From a virus, in the IMG/VR virus record IMGVR_UViG_3300023184_000081, positions 16,242 through 80,241 of that record: a stretch of DNA of 64,000 bases; one strand, 5' to 3'. Positions 18,086 through 25,535 of the stretch are shown here, one piece after another. Under the pieces are notes generated by a model that was not told the origin of the DNA, made no database searches, and saw only the letters and a list, made by a program, of their open reading frames with translations. The first letter of the stretch is position 1. Each line of letters starts with the position of its first letter. The translations under genes were made by a program, and so were the position numbers.

Positions 18086-18089
18086 TAAA

Positions 18090-18353
18090 ATGCAAACTTA
18101 CAAGAATCTCTCTTCGGTTATAAGACAGGTAGTAACAGAAGCGCATACAAAAGATCATCCTCCATTTGAACCGGATGAAAAATCATCTTTTAAGAAGCCA
18201 GATAACAAAAATAGAACTGGAATGGATGCTGCTAGAGCACTGGCTCGTAAGGCAATGCAGCAGAAGATGAAAGAGTCGTTCGACTTGGATATCACAGATG
18301 AAGAAGCTGATGATCTTCTAGAACATATCCAAGAAATTTCAAAAGGAGAATAA
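18090..18353 (+). CDS. small head-cargo-like protein
   Basis: 87 aa. Starts MQTYKNLSSVIRQVVTEA, which resembles the capsid-targeting pattern with VTE as a possible cleavage point. The body is charged and helical (AARALARKAMQQKMKE, then an acidic DLDITDEEADDLLEHI). AAGGAATAATAAAATG gives a ribosome site. It sits between the 1191-aa fusion and the repeat protein, so probably shares their fate. Function unknown. Confidence 0.65.
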   Translation: MQTYKNLSSVIRQVVTEAHTKDHPPFEPDEKSSFKKPDNKNRTGMDAARALARKAMQQKMKESFDLDITDEEADDLLEHIQEISKGE

Positions 18354-18354
18354 C

Positions 18355-19374
18355 ATGAAACCAACAACAAATTACGGATTATCCGATTCACTTATCGATG
18401 CAGTAAGAAAATCGGTCGAAGAAGCTCTTGTTGGTGGCCAGAAGAAATTGGACGTCGATAAAGATGGTAAGCTAGAAAAGTCGGACTTTGCTTCTCTGCG
18501 CGCTAAGAAAGATGCTGTCAATACAAAGCCTAAGTTGAAGGAAGAAGACGAACAGATAGATGAAGCTCCCTTGCGCACAGTTAATGCTTTAGTCGGATAT
18601 CCAAAGCTGAATAAAAAGGTCGCTGCAAAAGGAACACCAGGTTCTGAAGATGAAAGAAACAAAGCAGCTGCTGGATTAAGGAGAGATCGCAGTGGTCTTG
18701 GTCGTCGTGCATACACTGGAGACCAGCACTATGATGTTCGTAGGGAAGAAGAACAGATGGACGAAGCAATATATGATAATAAAGATCACGCTCAATCTAT
18801 CACTGATAAACTTAAAAAGAAAAATAATGACGGTAACTACTTTATAAAAGCTGATCATGGCAAACATCGTATTGTCCACGCTTATTATTCTAACTCAAAA
18901 GTTAAGAAAGATATTGCTAGATTAAACGAAGCTGAATTGGACGAAGTCGAACAGATGGATGAAAGTCTCGATTCTATTGCTAAAAAACATGGCATGAAAT
19001 ACACGACTACAGCCTATGGTGCAGGAATGAAACATCCAACTAAAGGCGAAATTTCTATTAATCGTTATGGCGAATGGCATCATAAAGGAACTAATAAAAC
19101 AGGTGATAGTGAAAACGATTTTTCTAGTTTAGATAAACACCTTTCGACAGTTAAAGAAGAAGAACAGATGGACGAGGTTAAACTTGCAGATCTTCCCCGT
19201 CGTAAAGTTGTGGGTAAATCCTATGGTGCAGACTATGTCGATCCAGAAGGCGCTGATGAAACTGCAGCAGATATGAAAAAAGCAGAACCAAAGCGTAAAA
19301 GTGGTCCACAAGGAACCATGAAGAGACGATTTAATACTAAATCTTACGCTAAACTTAAATCACAATACAAATAA
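18355..19374 (+). CDS. repeat protein with four EEEQMDE linkers
   Basis: 339 aa. Four near-identical acidic motifs, EEDEQIDEA, EEEQMDEA, EVEQMDES and EEEQMDEV, occur at about residues 63, 131, 196 and 267, spaced 65-71 residues apart. The segments between them are basic, unlike each other, and about the size of small domains. QIDE fits the (L/I)xE rule of T4 gp21 and QMDE is close. The arrangement looks like a head-packaged polyprotein cut into small basic cargo proteins; this is inference. Good AAAAGGAGAATAAC ribosome site. Same motif style occurs in the 1191-aa protein. Confidence 0.75.
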   Translation: MKPTTNYGLSDSLIDAVRKSVEEALVGGQKKLDVDKDGKLEKSDFASLRAKKDAVNTKPKLKEEDEQIDEAPLRTVNALVGYPKLNKKVAAKGTPGSEDERNKAAAGLRRDRSGLGRRAYTGDQHYDVRREEEQMDEAIYDNKDHAQSITDKLKKKNNDGNYFIKADHGKHRIVHAYYSNSKVKKDIARLNEAELDEVEQMDESLDSIAKKHGMKYTTTAYGAGMKHPTKGEISINRYGEWHHKGTNKTGDSENDFSSLDKHLSTVKEEEQMDEVKLADLPRRKVVGKSYGADYVDPEGADETAADMKKAEPKRKSGPQGTMKRRFNTKSYAKLKSQYK

Positions 19375-19378
19375 AGTT

Positions 19379-19386
19379 TATAAATA
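19379..19386 (+). promoter_or_regulatory. late promoter TATAAATA
   Basis: Exact late octamer 64 nt before ATG 19451, in the only sizeable gap of this block, so it likely drives the two structural-type genes and the genes behind them. Confidence 0.8.
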
Positions 19387-19450
19387 GACAATACTATATT
19401 ATGCAGAGTAGTCAATTTCGACGAAAATGTGAATTCTAGGAGAAAAAGAA

Positions 19451-20200
19451 ATGGCACAATTTGGATTTAGTAGAGAAAACAGTCAGGTAAAAAGTGGCGC
19501 AAACACTGAGGCTTCACTGAAAGCTGGTCAGCAACCATTTGCCGGCATGACTGACGGAAATGAACCATGGAAGCGGAATGTTGTTGCTACAACTGCAGGA
19601 TGGGTTCGTAGAACAAACAAAACACCAACTACCGGAGCAGTTCGTCAGCATGATGAAATTCTTATTGCCGGAAGTCCAGGCCGCGAATATGGCGGTGGTT
19701 CAGTTGCATTTACATATGTAGCTAATACGAATCTGGGTCCTGCAGATATCTCAGAAATATTTGTTAAGCTAAATGCGAATAATGTTATTTCCGCAAACGT
19801 AGCTGCTAACCTTTATGTTGTTTTCAATCAACCCGTTCATTTCAAGGCTTCAGGCAATTCATTCCATCTTCAATTGAGCAATACTGCTGGTGGAAATCAC
19901 GGCCGAGCAGTTTTCGCAACTGGTCGTCGTGCAAACGGAGCAAATAACATTCTTGTATTCGTTATGCCTAAACTTCAAGGTCGCACTGGTTCATTGAAAG
20001 CGACTTATCATATCAATGCAGCTGCTAAATTCTTCGGTCCAACGACTGGTGTTGCAGTAGTAGGAATGCCGCTTTACAATCCTGAAATCGGAATTACAGC
20101 TGCAGCAAATACTACAATCACTGGTGCAGTTGCGAATGGATTGAATAATGGTTTTGGAACTCGTATTACTAACTTTACAGTGTCACCAAGAGGCGTTTAA
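19451..20200 (+). CDS. virion structural-type protein
   Basis: 249 aa. Starts MAQFGFSRENSQVKSG, Gly/Ala/Asn/Thr-rich with many beta-strand alternations (VAFTYVANTN, LYVVFNQPVHF, ILVFVMPKLQG) and no charged clusters or membrane segment, as in capsid decoration or fibre proteins. Strong CTAGGAG ribosome site and own late promoter. 2 bp from the next gene of similar style. Assignment to virion is by composition and context. Confidence 0.65.
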   Translation: MAQFGFSRENSQVKSGANTEASLKAGQQPFAGMTDGNEPWKRNVVATTAGWVRRTNKTPTTGAVRQHDEILIAGSPGREYGGGSVAFTYVANTNLGPADISEIFVKLNANNVISANVAANLYVVFNQPVHFKASGNSFHLQLSNTAGGNHGRAVFATGRRANGANNILVFVMPKLQGRTGSLKATYHINAAAKFFGPTTGVAVVGMPLYNPEIGITAAANTTITGAVANGLNNGFGTRITNFTVSPRGV

Positions 20201-20202
20201 TT

Positions 20203-20733
20203 ATGGCTGATAAAAAGATATCTCAACTGACTGCGCTTTCGACAACTTCGTCGGAAGATCTATTATTGATTGTTGACGATCCAAATGGGACTCCAGCTTC
20301 GAAGAATATTACTGTAAAGAATTTCTTCGGTGCTGTTTCTTCCAACACAGTATTTTCTGGTGCGAAGAACATTATTCGAAGTGCGAATACAGTTTTTCCT
20401 GCTGGAAATACGACGTTCACGAAAACAGTTTCTATGAACGTCGCAGTTTATTTTGGATTGACTTCACAACGCTCTGCTGCACCTACTGTCGCAAGTGCAA
20501 CAACAATTGCCCCAACGACTCAAATTGCATATGTTTCCGGCACAACTGCAATTGTTACTATTACTGCGCCAACTCCAATTTCTATAGGTGGTGGTCAGAT
20601 TACATTGATTCCTACAGGAATCTTTACAACTACAACAGCTGGAAATATTGCGTTGGCATCAACAGCTGTTGTTAGCAAGGCTCTTATTATGACTTATGAT
20701 GCAACTGCTGCTAAATGGTATCCGAGCTACTAA
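20203..20733 (+). CDS. virion structural-type protein, KISQL start
   Basis: 176 aa. The start MADKKISQLTAL followed by DLLLIVDDPNGTPASKNI and VKNFFG is a recurrent N-terminus of tail-fibre or head-fibre proteins of T4-like and other marine phages. The rest is Ala/Thr-rich beta sequence ending KWYPSY. Probably a short appendage protein partnered with the gene just upstream. Exact location in the virion unknown. Confidence 0.7.
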   Translation: MADKKISQLTALSTTSSEDLLLIVDDPNGTPASKNITVKNFFGAVSSNTVFSGAKNIIRSANTVFPAGNTTFTKTVSMNVAVYFGLTSQRSAAPTVASATTIAPTTQIAYVSGTTAIVTITAPTPISIGGGQITLIPTGIFTTTTAGNIALASTAVVSKALIMTYDATAAKWYPSY

Positions 20734-20739
20734 CGAAGT

Positions 20740-21129
20740 ATGCATCAATTGACAGATTCAAACTTTATATTATACGCAGCGCAAAATTATAATAATGCAT
20801 CATGTATCGATGAGAAAGAATTTTACGATGATTTATCAAAGATAAAGAGTTTAAGTAAATTATTCAACCGCTACATGAAAAGTGGCGAGTTGAATGATAA
20901 ATTGATTTTGAATCATCTTATAATTTTATATAATGTTTTCGATCGTCAGGCTATAACTCGAATTCTTGTCTTTAAATTATACAGCTATCTTTATTATCTA
21001 AAGCCATTTTTGATTCTACTTGGATTTTGGCCGGAGAGAATAGAAGGAATTGGCATCAATAATGAAACAATTATTAGTAGCGATATTCCTATGGATAATA
21101 ATGTAGTAAATATACTCAGAAGAATATAG
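20740..21129 (+). CDS. conserved T4-like phage protein of unknown function
   Basis: 129 aa. Contains LTDSNFILYAAQNYNN, EFYDDLSKIKSLSKL and LILNHLIILYNVF with ITRILVFKL, a pattern I recognise from hypothetical proteins conserved in T4-like marine phages. Mostly helical, no membrane segment certain although LKPFLILLGF is hydrophobic. Its stop overlaps the GTG start of the next gene. Confidence 0.75.
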   Translation: MHQLTDSNFILYAAQNYNNASCIDEKEFYDDLSKIKSLSKLFNRYMKSGELNDKLILNHLIILYNVFDRQAITRILVFKLYSYLYYLKPFLILLGFWPERIEGIGINNETIISSDIPMDNNVVNILRRI

Positions 21130-21692
21130 TGGCCTCTCCAATTATCGATATCTATCTAGTCTATGAATTTATAAAAAGACTAGTTACGCCATTCAATAAG
21201 ACTAAAGCGTTTTCTCTTGGTCTTATTGACGCTGATGGTAAAAAACTTAAAAATGCAGTTACGTCTCAAGAAAAAGACGCGATGGGTTATTTTGATCGTC
21301 TTGTATTTAATCTAAAAAGAATTCTAGAAAAAGTTCCTCTTGGTAAGAGTCAGATTGCGTCCTACGCAGCTGCTCTACTTCTATTGAGAGAACGAAACGA
21401 AGCAACTCTAATCGGAGACTATCCATTACAGCTTCGTGAAAAATTATACGAGCAAATGAAAGCTCTAGAATTAAATGAAGATGTCGGAGCAGTAGCTGCG
21501 CCTGCAAACGCAACTGGAGCCGCAGTCTCTGGAACTGGAGATAATGTCGCGTCATTTAAAGGAACTAAAACTAGCAAAACTATTTCTAAAATTCTACGCA
21601 GAAAAGGTATTAAGACTGAAGAAAATAAGTGCAATAAAACACGCGCAGGAATACAGTGTCCGACACATGGTATTAAATCATGTGGTTATTAA
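21129..21692 (+). CDS. conserved T4-like phage protein with C-terminal CxxH/C motif
   Basis: 187 aa, GTG start overlapping the previous stop. Contains YEFIKRLVTPFNKTKAF, then LGLIDADGKKL, FDRLVFNLKRIL and YAAALLLLRE, a conserved core seen in many T4-like marine phages without known function. The end AGIQCPTHGIKSCGY has two Cys and one His that may bind zinc. It overlaps the inner-spanin start by 13 bp. Confidence 0.75.
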   Translation: MASPIIDIYLVYEFIKRLVTPFNKTKAFSLGLIDADGKKLKNAVTSQEKDAMGYFDRLVFNLKRILEKVPLGKSQIASYAAALLLLRERNEATLIGDYPLQLREKLYEQMKALELNEDVGAVAAPANATGAAVSGTGDNVASFKGTKTSKTISKILRRKGIKTEENKCNKTRAGIQCPTHGIKSCGY

Positions 21693-22267
21693 GTTTCATT
21701 CCTACTGAAATTCTTCAATGGATGATTCATGGAATCGTTCTATTAGGTCTCTTCGCATTTATTTCTAGTTACTTTGTACCCGTATATGGAAAGATAATTT
21801 CTCCAATCGCAATATTGATTTTAGCATTTGGTGTATATTGTGAAGGTGGTTATTTTGTTGAAAAAGAATGGCGCAGTAAAGTAGAAGAAATGGAAAAGAA
21901 AGTTGCAGCGGCTGAAGAGAAATCTGCAGTAATAAATACAGTCATTAAAACTAAGATTGTTGAAAAGATAAAAGTAATCAAGGAAACAACCAAAGGGAAT
22001 ATAGAATATGTTGACCGTGTTGTTGCGAGGTATGATAACAAGTGCGTTCTGTCTAATGCTGCTGTCGGGGTGCATAACGCAGCCAGTCAAAATGTCTTGG
22101 CCAAAAGTTCCGGAGCAACTGATGAAGGAGCCTCCGATGTTAAAATCAGTGAGCTCGTCAGAACAGTCACAGAAAACTACGGTCTCTACTATCAAACCAG
22201 AGAGCAAGTAATCGGTTGGCAGATGTGGTACTCGGAACAGAAAAAGATTTTTGAAAGCGTAAAATGA
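21680..22267 (+). CDS. inner-membrane spanin (Rz-like)
   Basis: 195 aa. Two hydrophobic segments near the N-terminus (ILQWMIHGIVLLGLFAFI, about 9-27, and ISPIAILILAFGVYCEGG, about 38-56) anchor it; a long Lys/Glu/Ala periplasmic coiled coil follows (about 60-115), then a Cys (CVLSN) and a helical C-terminus. This is the usual i-spanin layout except for the second hydrophobic segment. The decisive support is the nested lipoprotein gene in another frame at 22008-22211, as in Rz/Rz1. It bridges inner and outer membrane and fuses them at lysis. Confidence 0.8.
   Translation: MWLLSFIPTEILQWMIHGIVLLGLFAFISSYFVPVYGKIISPIAILILAFGVYCEGGYFVEKEWRSKVEEMEKKVAAAEEKSAVINTVIKTKIVEKIKVIKETTKGNIEYVDRVVARYDNKCVLSNAAVGVHNAASQNVLAKSSGATDEGASDVKISELVRTVTENYGLYYQTREQVIGWQMWYSEQKKIFESVK
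22008..22211 (+). CDS. outer-membrane spanin lipoprotein (Rz1-like), nested
   Basis: 67 aa, entirely inside the i-spanin gene in the +1 frame. It has a signal peptide with lipobox CLMLLSGC (Cys at about residue 22), then a proline-bearing mature part (QPVKMSWPKVPEQL, KEPPM) of about 45 residues, which matches Rz1-type o-spanins. Start ATG 22008 (ATGTTGACC) lies in-frame with the lipobox. Nesting inside the i-spanin is the classical lambda-type arrangement. Confidence 0.8.
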   Translation: MLTVLLRGMITSAFCLMLLSGCITQPVKMSWPKVPEQLMKEPPMLKSVSSSEQSQKTTVSTIKPESK

Positions 22268-22686
22268 AAAATTTCAAACAATTTTTAAATGAAGAATTTA
22301 AATTTCGGCGGACACTTGTTATGGATAAACCAGTTCATACCAAGACGATTACCTCAGATGAATTGCTAAAGCACATCGGACGTTCGAAGATAAGATCTAT
22401 GGTTAAACATCCATTTCATCGGGAGTATTTTAACAATGTTTCGCATGCTGGGTATCAATATCATCGTGATTCAAATGGTCATGAGCATGTTCTAGCAGCA
22501 CCAGTTGATCCACAAAAGAAAAAAGACGGAACCGAGATTAGAAGAATGGTTCAGTTTGATTTTTATAAGCGTTCTGTAAATAATGCTCATCTCTTTCATA
22601 ATAAAGATAATGAACGTCACCATCCCGATGATGGTGGTAATAGAATTTGGCGTCACATAAGAAGTCATAAAGAGGATGAAGAATAA
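22264..22686 (+). CDS. capsid-targeted small basic protein
   Basis: 140 aa. Starts MKNFKQFLNEE, a clear targeting peptide ending in LNE. The remainder is rich in His, Arg and Lys (KHPFHREYFNNVSHAGYQY, ERHHPDDGG), soluble, with no family recognised. Starts with ATGA overlap to the spanin gene and couples by TAATG to the next targeted protein. Predicted head-packaged and injected. Confidence 0.75.
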   Translation: MKNFKQFLNEEFKFRRTLVMDKPVHTKTITSDELLKHIGRSKIRSMVKHPFHREYFNNVSHAGYQYHRDSNGHEHVLAAPVDPQKKKDGTEIRRMVQFDFYKRSVNNAHLFHNKDNERHHPDDGGNRIWRHIRSHKEDEE

Positions 22687-23171
22687 TGTTAACCTTTAAA
22701 CAGTTTATAAGAAAACGTCCTCCTGAAAAATATTATGGACCAGACAGACGCGTTGGTCCTCGTAGAACTAAATCTGCAATTCCTGGAAATGTTGTGAAAT
22801 GGGGTGGAAGAAGAAAAGTTGATGAAACAAAGAAAGATCCCTGCTGGAATGGATATAAGATGTTGGGTATGAAAAAGAAGGGGAACAAAAAAGTTCCGAA
22901 TTGTATTCCGGAAGCAGCAGTTGACGCCAAAGGATATAAGAGTTCTACAGGCGGATTAACTCAAAAGGGTCGCGATCATTATAATAGCCAATCTGGCGGA
23001 AATCTCAAAGCACCAGTCACAACTCCTCCTTCGGAATTAAAAGCTGGAAGCAAAGCTGCTAATCGTAGAAAGTCTTTCTGCGCTCGTATGGGTGGAGTAG
23101 ATGGTCCGATGACAAAGCCAAATGGTGAGCCAACACGTAAAGCTCTTGCCCTTAGAAAATGGAATTGCTAG
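22686..23171 (+). CDS. DUF6321-like protein with targeting-type start
   Basis: 161 aa. Starts MLTFKQFIRKRPP, similar to the targeting peptides but without a clean (L/I)xE. Two modules follow: DPCWNGYKMLGMKKKGN..VPNCIPE (about residues 56-77), common in marine phage proteins, and a C-terminal DUF6321-like domain with GYKSSTGGLTQKGRDHYN, GSKAANRRKSFCARMGG and RKALALRKWNC. Basic with conserved Cys; nucleic-acid binding is possible. Its end overlaps the lipoprotein gene by 13 bp. Confidence 0.8.
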   Translation: MLTFKQFIRKRPPEKYYGPDRRVGPRRTKSAIPGNVVKWGGRRKVDETKKDPCWNGYKMLGMKKKGNKKVPNCIPEAAVDAKGYKSSTGGLTQKGRDHYNSQSGGNLKAPVTTPPSELKAGSKAANRRKSFCARMGGVDGPMTKPNGEPTRKALALRKWNC

Positions 23172-23590
23172 TGAAACTGTTAACAACAATCATACTTATT
23201 TTTTCTTTAAGTGGATGCGCGACTATATCTAATCTTTATGATTCATATTTTATGGCACCATATGACACTAATGAACATTTTTTAGTCAATAAGATTAAAT
23301 TTTATTCTGAGTTCTCAAAGAAAAACTGTGCAAATCATGAAGCTGCTAAAAGTTCAGCTACAGAGCTCTTTTCATTATCAAGTCAGTTAAAGAGTTTTAG
23401 TGGAAATCTTCCACGAAATAAATCGACAATCCAAATGACTGATTCTTTATTCGTGCTCGTTGATGAACTATACATAAGATATGATACTGCAAAAGAAGTC
23501 AACAAAACTTATTGTGAGCTGAAACTACAATCGATTTCGGACTCTGCAAATACTATACAAAAAGTTATCGCAAAGAGGAATAGACCATGA
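23159..23590 (+). CDS. small lipoprotein
   Basis: 143 aa. The signal peptide ends in a lipobox (IFSLSGC, Cys about residue 20). The mature part is helical with two further Cys (KKNCANH, KTYCEL). ATG 23159 overlaps the previous gene; GTG 23171 right after its stop also keeps the whole signal peptide and cannot be excluded. Possible roles include superinfection exclusion or envelope modification; nothing in the sequence decides. Confidence 0.7.
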   Translation: MELLVKLLTTIILIFSLSGCATISNLYDSYFMAPYDTNEHFLVNKIKFYSEFSKKNCANHEAAKSSATELFSLSSQLKSFSGNLPRNKSTIQMTDSLFVLVDELYIRYDTAKEVNKTYCELKLQSISDSANTIQKVIAKRNRP

Positions 23591-23793
23591 CACCAGAAGA
23601 ACTAGCAATAAGAGCACAAGACTTAAAACAGATGTTTGAATCTGGAGATTTGAGTAAAGAAGAATTTAAAGAACTGATTGATAACATAATTATAGTAGAA
23701 ACAATAAATAATGATGCATTACGACTTGAAGAAAATATTGCAACTCGAGAAATTATTGTAGGAATTATTGACTTCGCATCGGTGTTAGTATAA
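23587..23793 (+). CDS. small helical protein, SHOCT-like
   Basis: 68 aa. Contains LKQMFESGDLSKEEFKEL, the pattern of short oligomerisation (SHOCT-like) helices. ATGA overlap with the lipoprotein gene suggests joint expression. The gene ends 16 bp before the gp61 promoter. Function unknown. Confidence 0.6.
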   Translation: MTPEELAIRAQDLKQMFESGDLSKEEFKELIDNIIIVETINNDALRLEENIATREIIVGIIDFASVLV

Positions 23794-23809
23794 TATGAAA
23801 AAATAACCC

Positions 23810-23838
23810 TTGTAATTTAGCTTGTAGTATTATATAAT
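23810..23838 (+). promoter_or_regulatory. early promoter of gp61, leaderless start
   Basis: TTGTAA (23810-23815), 17-bp spacer, TATAAT (23833-23838). ATG 23845 is 7 nt after the -10 box, i.e. at the predicted transcription start. Confidence 0.8.
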
Positions 23839-23844
23839 GACTGT

Positions 23845-24852
23845 ATGATGACTCTTCAAATTGATCAAAGATATATCGGGCTAATATCAGCCAAACTCCC
23901 TCTATTCAAGAAAAAAACAGAACGACTGTATAATTGTCGTTGTGTCTTTTGCGGCGATTCTAAAAAGAATCGCCTTCGTTCTCGGGGATATCTTCTAGAG
24001 TATAAGGGCAGTTTTCTTTTTAAGTGCCACAACTGTAATGTTGCAGTCTCATTAGATAAACTAATTGAACATTTAGATCCTAGTCTACAGCGTGCGTATC
24101 GCTTAGAAAAGTTCAAGAGTAAACAAAGTAATGATTACACAATAATTCGAAATGATGTCATTAAGAATATTGTTATTCCTAGAGTCGATTTGAGTGAGTA
24201 TGGACTTATTCCTATTTCAGAATTGTCCTCACATCGTGCTCTTTCTTATTTAGAATCTAGAAAAATTCCAGTAAAATTTTATTCTGAATTGTATTATGTT
24301 CCTTCTATGAAAGAGCTAGAAAGATTCAGTCCGATGTATGAAGGAAAACTTTCTAAAGAAGAAAGAATTGCAATACCATATTATAATAAAGAAAATGAAC
24401 TTGTAGGTCTAAGTTGTAGATCTATGGGTAATTCTTCATTACGATATCTCACTGTTAGAAAAACAAATGATCCTCTTGTTTATGGAATTCAAAATGTTGA
24501 TCTGAATAAAACAGTATTCGTGATAGAAGGTCCATTCGATAGTATGTTCGTCGAAAACTCTATCGCGCCCGGCGGAACGGATTTCATCAAAGCAACAAAC
24601 ATGATACCAAAAGAAAATGCAGTCTTAGTTTTCGACAATCAGCCTAGAAATAAAGAAGTCATACAGCGTATGGAAAAAATGATTTCTTTTGGATATAGGA
24701 TGGTTATTTGGCCTAACACTTGGAACTTCAAAGACATCAATGAGGCAATTATTTCTGGCATGAATTCAAAAGACGTAGAAGACGTTCTAAATAGAAACTC
24801 CCACAAAGACTTATCTCTAAAATTAGCTTTACGAAATTGGAAAAAAATATGA
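23845..24852 (+). CDS. 61: DNA primase (T4 gp61 type)
   Basis: 335 aa. N-terminal zinc-binding domain with CRCVFCGDSKKNRLRSRGYL and FKCHNCN. The central TOPRIM-like part has VFVIEGPFDSMFVENSIAPGG (Glu and the following acidic residues). It lays RNA primers for Okazaki fragments together with gp41. No Shine-Dalgarno precedes ATG 23845 (ATG 23848 is alternative) and the promoter places the start codon at the mRNA 5' end. Overlaps thyX by 4 bp. Confidence 0.93.
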   Translation: MMTLQIDQRYIGLISAKLPLFKKKTERLYNCRCVFCGDSKKNRLRSRGYLLEYKGSFLFKCHNCNVAVSLDKLIEHLDPSLQRAYRLEKFKSKQSNDYTIIRNDVIKNIVIPRVDLSEYGLIPISELSSHRALSYLESRKIPVKFYSELYYVPSMKELERFSPMYEGKLSKEERIAIPYYNKENELVGLSCRSMGNSSLRYLTVRKTNDPLVYGIQNVDLNKTVFVIEGPFDSMFVENSIAPGGTDFIKATNMIPKENAVLVFDNQPRNKEVIQRMEKMISFGYRMVIWPNTWNFKDINEAIISGMNSKDVEDVLNRNSHKDLSLKLALRNWKKI

Positions 24853-25514
24853 CAGTATCACTTATATCCTATTCACAACAACCAGAAGGATGTCGCTGCA
24901 GCGGAAGTTCGTTGTTAGATATCATAGCATTTTGTGCTCGTGTTTCAAATCCAAGTAATCAAAACAATACTGAAACGAATGAAAAACTTATTCGATATCT
25001 GATTAAGAATAATCATTGGTCTCCATTTGAGATGGTCACTGCTTGTTTAGAAATCACAACGACTCGTGATATTGCACGTCAGATTCTTCGTCATCGCTCT
25101 TTCAGCTTTCAAGAATTCAGTCAGCGTTATGCAGATCCAACAAAAGATTTGAATTTCGTGACACGTGAAGCACGATTACAAGATTCTAAGAACAGACAGA
25201 ATAGTATTGAGACTAATGATATTGCTCTAAATTTGAATTGGGAAACACAACAGAGTTATATTATGGACGCAGCGATTAAAACATATCGTTGGGCTATAGA
25301 CAAAGGAATTGCCAAGGAACAGGCTCGCGCTGTTTTGCCAGAAGGACTGATCGAATCGAAATTGTATATGACCGGATCTATACGTTCTTGGATTCACTAT
25401 ATACAACTACGAAGTGGTCCTGAAACTCAAAAAGAACATAGACAAATTGCTTTGGAATGTGCAAACGCCTTAGGACCAATTTTTCCGATGATCACTGAAT
25501 TTGTAAATCAATAA
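24849..25514 (+). CDS. thyX: flavin-dependent thymidylate synthase ThyX
   Basis: 221 aa from ATG 24849 (ATGA overlap); an upstream in-frame TTG is less likely. The ThyX signature RHRSFSFQEFSQRYAD (RHRxxSxxxxSxR) is at about residues 78-93, and the C-terminus has RSWIHYIQLRSGPETQKEHR for substrate and FAD binding. It methylates dUMP to dTMP using methylene-tetrahydrofolate and FAD. It works with the dCMP deaminase at 40183 and the reductase just downstream. No dUMP-hydroxymethylase was seen in the window. Confidence 0.95.
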   Translation: MTVSLISYSQQPEGCRCSGSSLLDIIAFCARVSNPSNQNNTETNEKLIRYLIKNNHWSPFEMVTACLEITTTRDIARQILRHRSFSFQEFSQRYADPTKDLNFVTREARLQDSKNRQNSIETNDIALNLNWETQQSYIMDAAIKTYRWAIDKGIAKEQARAVLPEGLIESKLYMTGSIRSWIHYIQLRSGPETQKEHRQIALECANALGPIFPMITEFVNQ

Positions 25515-25535
25515 CAACAATATTGGAGTTAAAGT

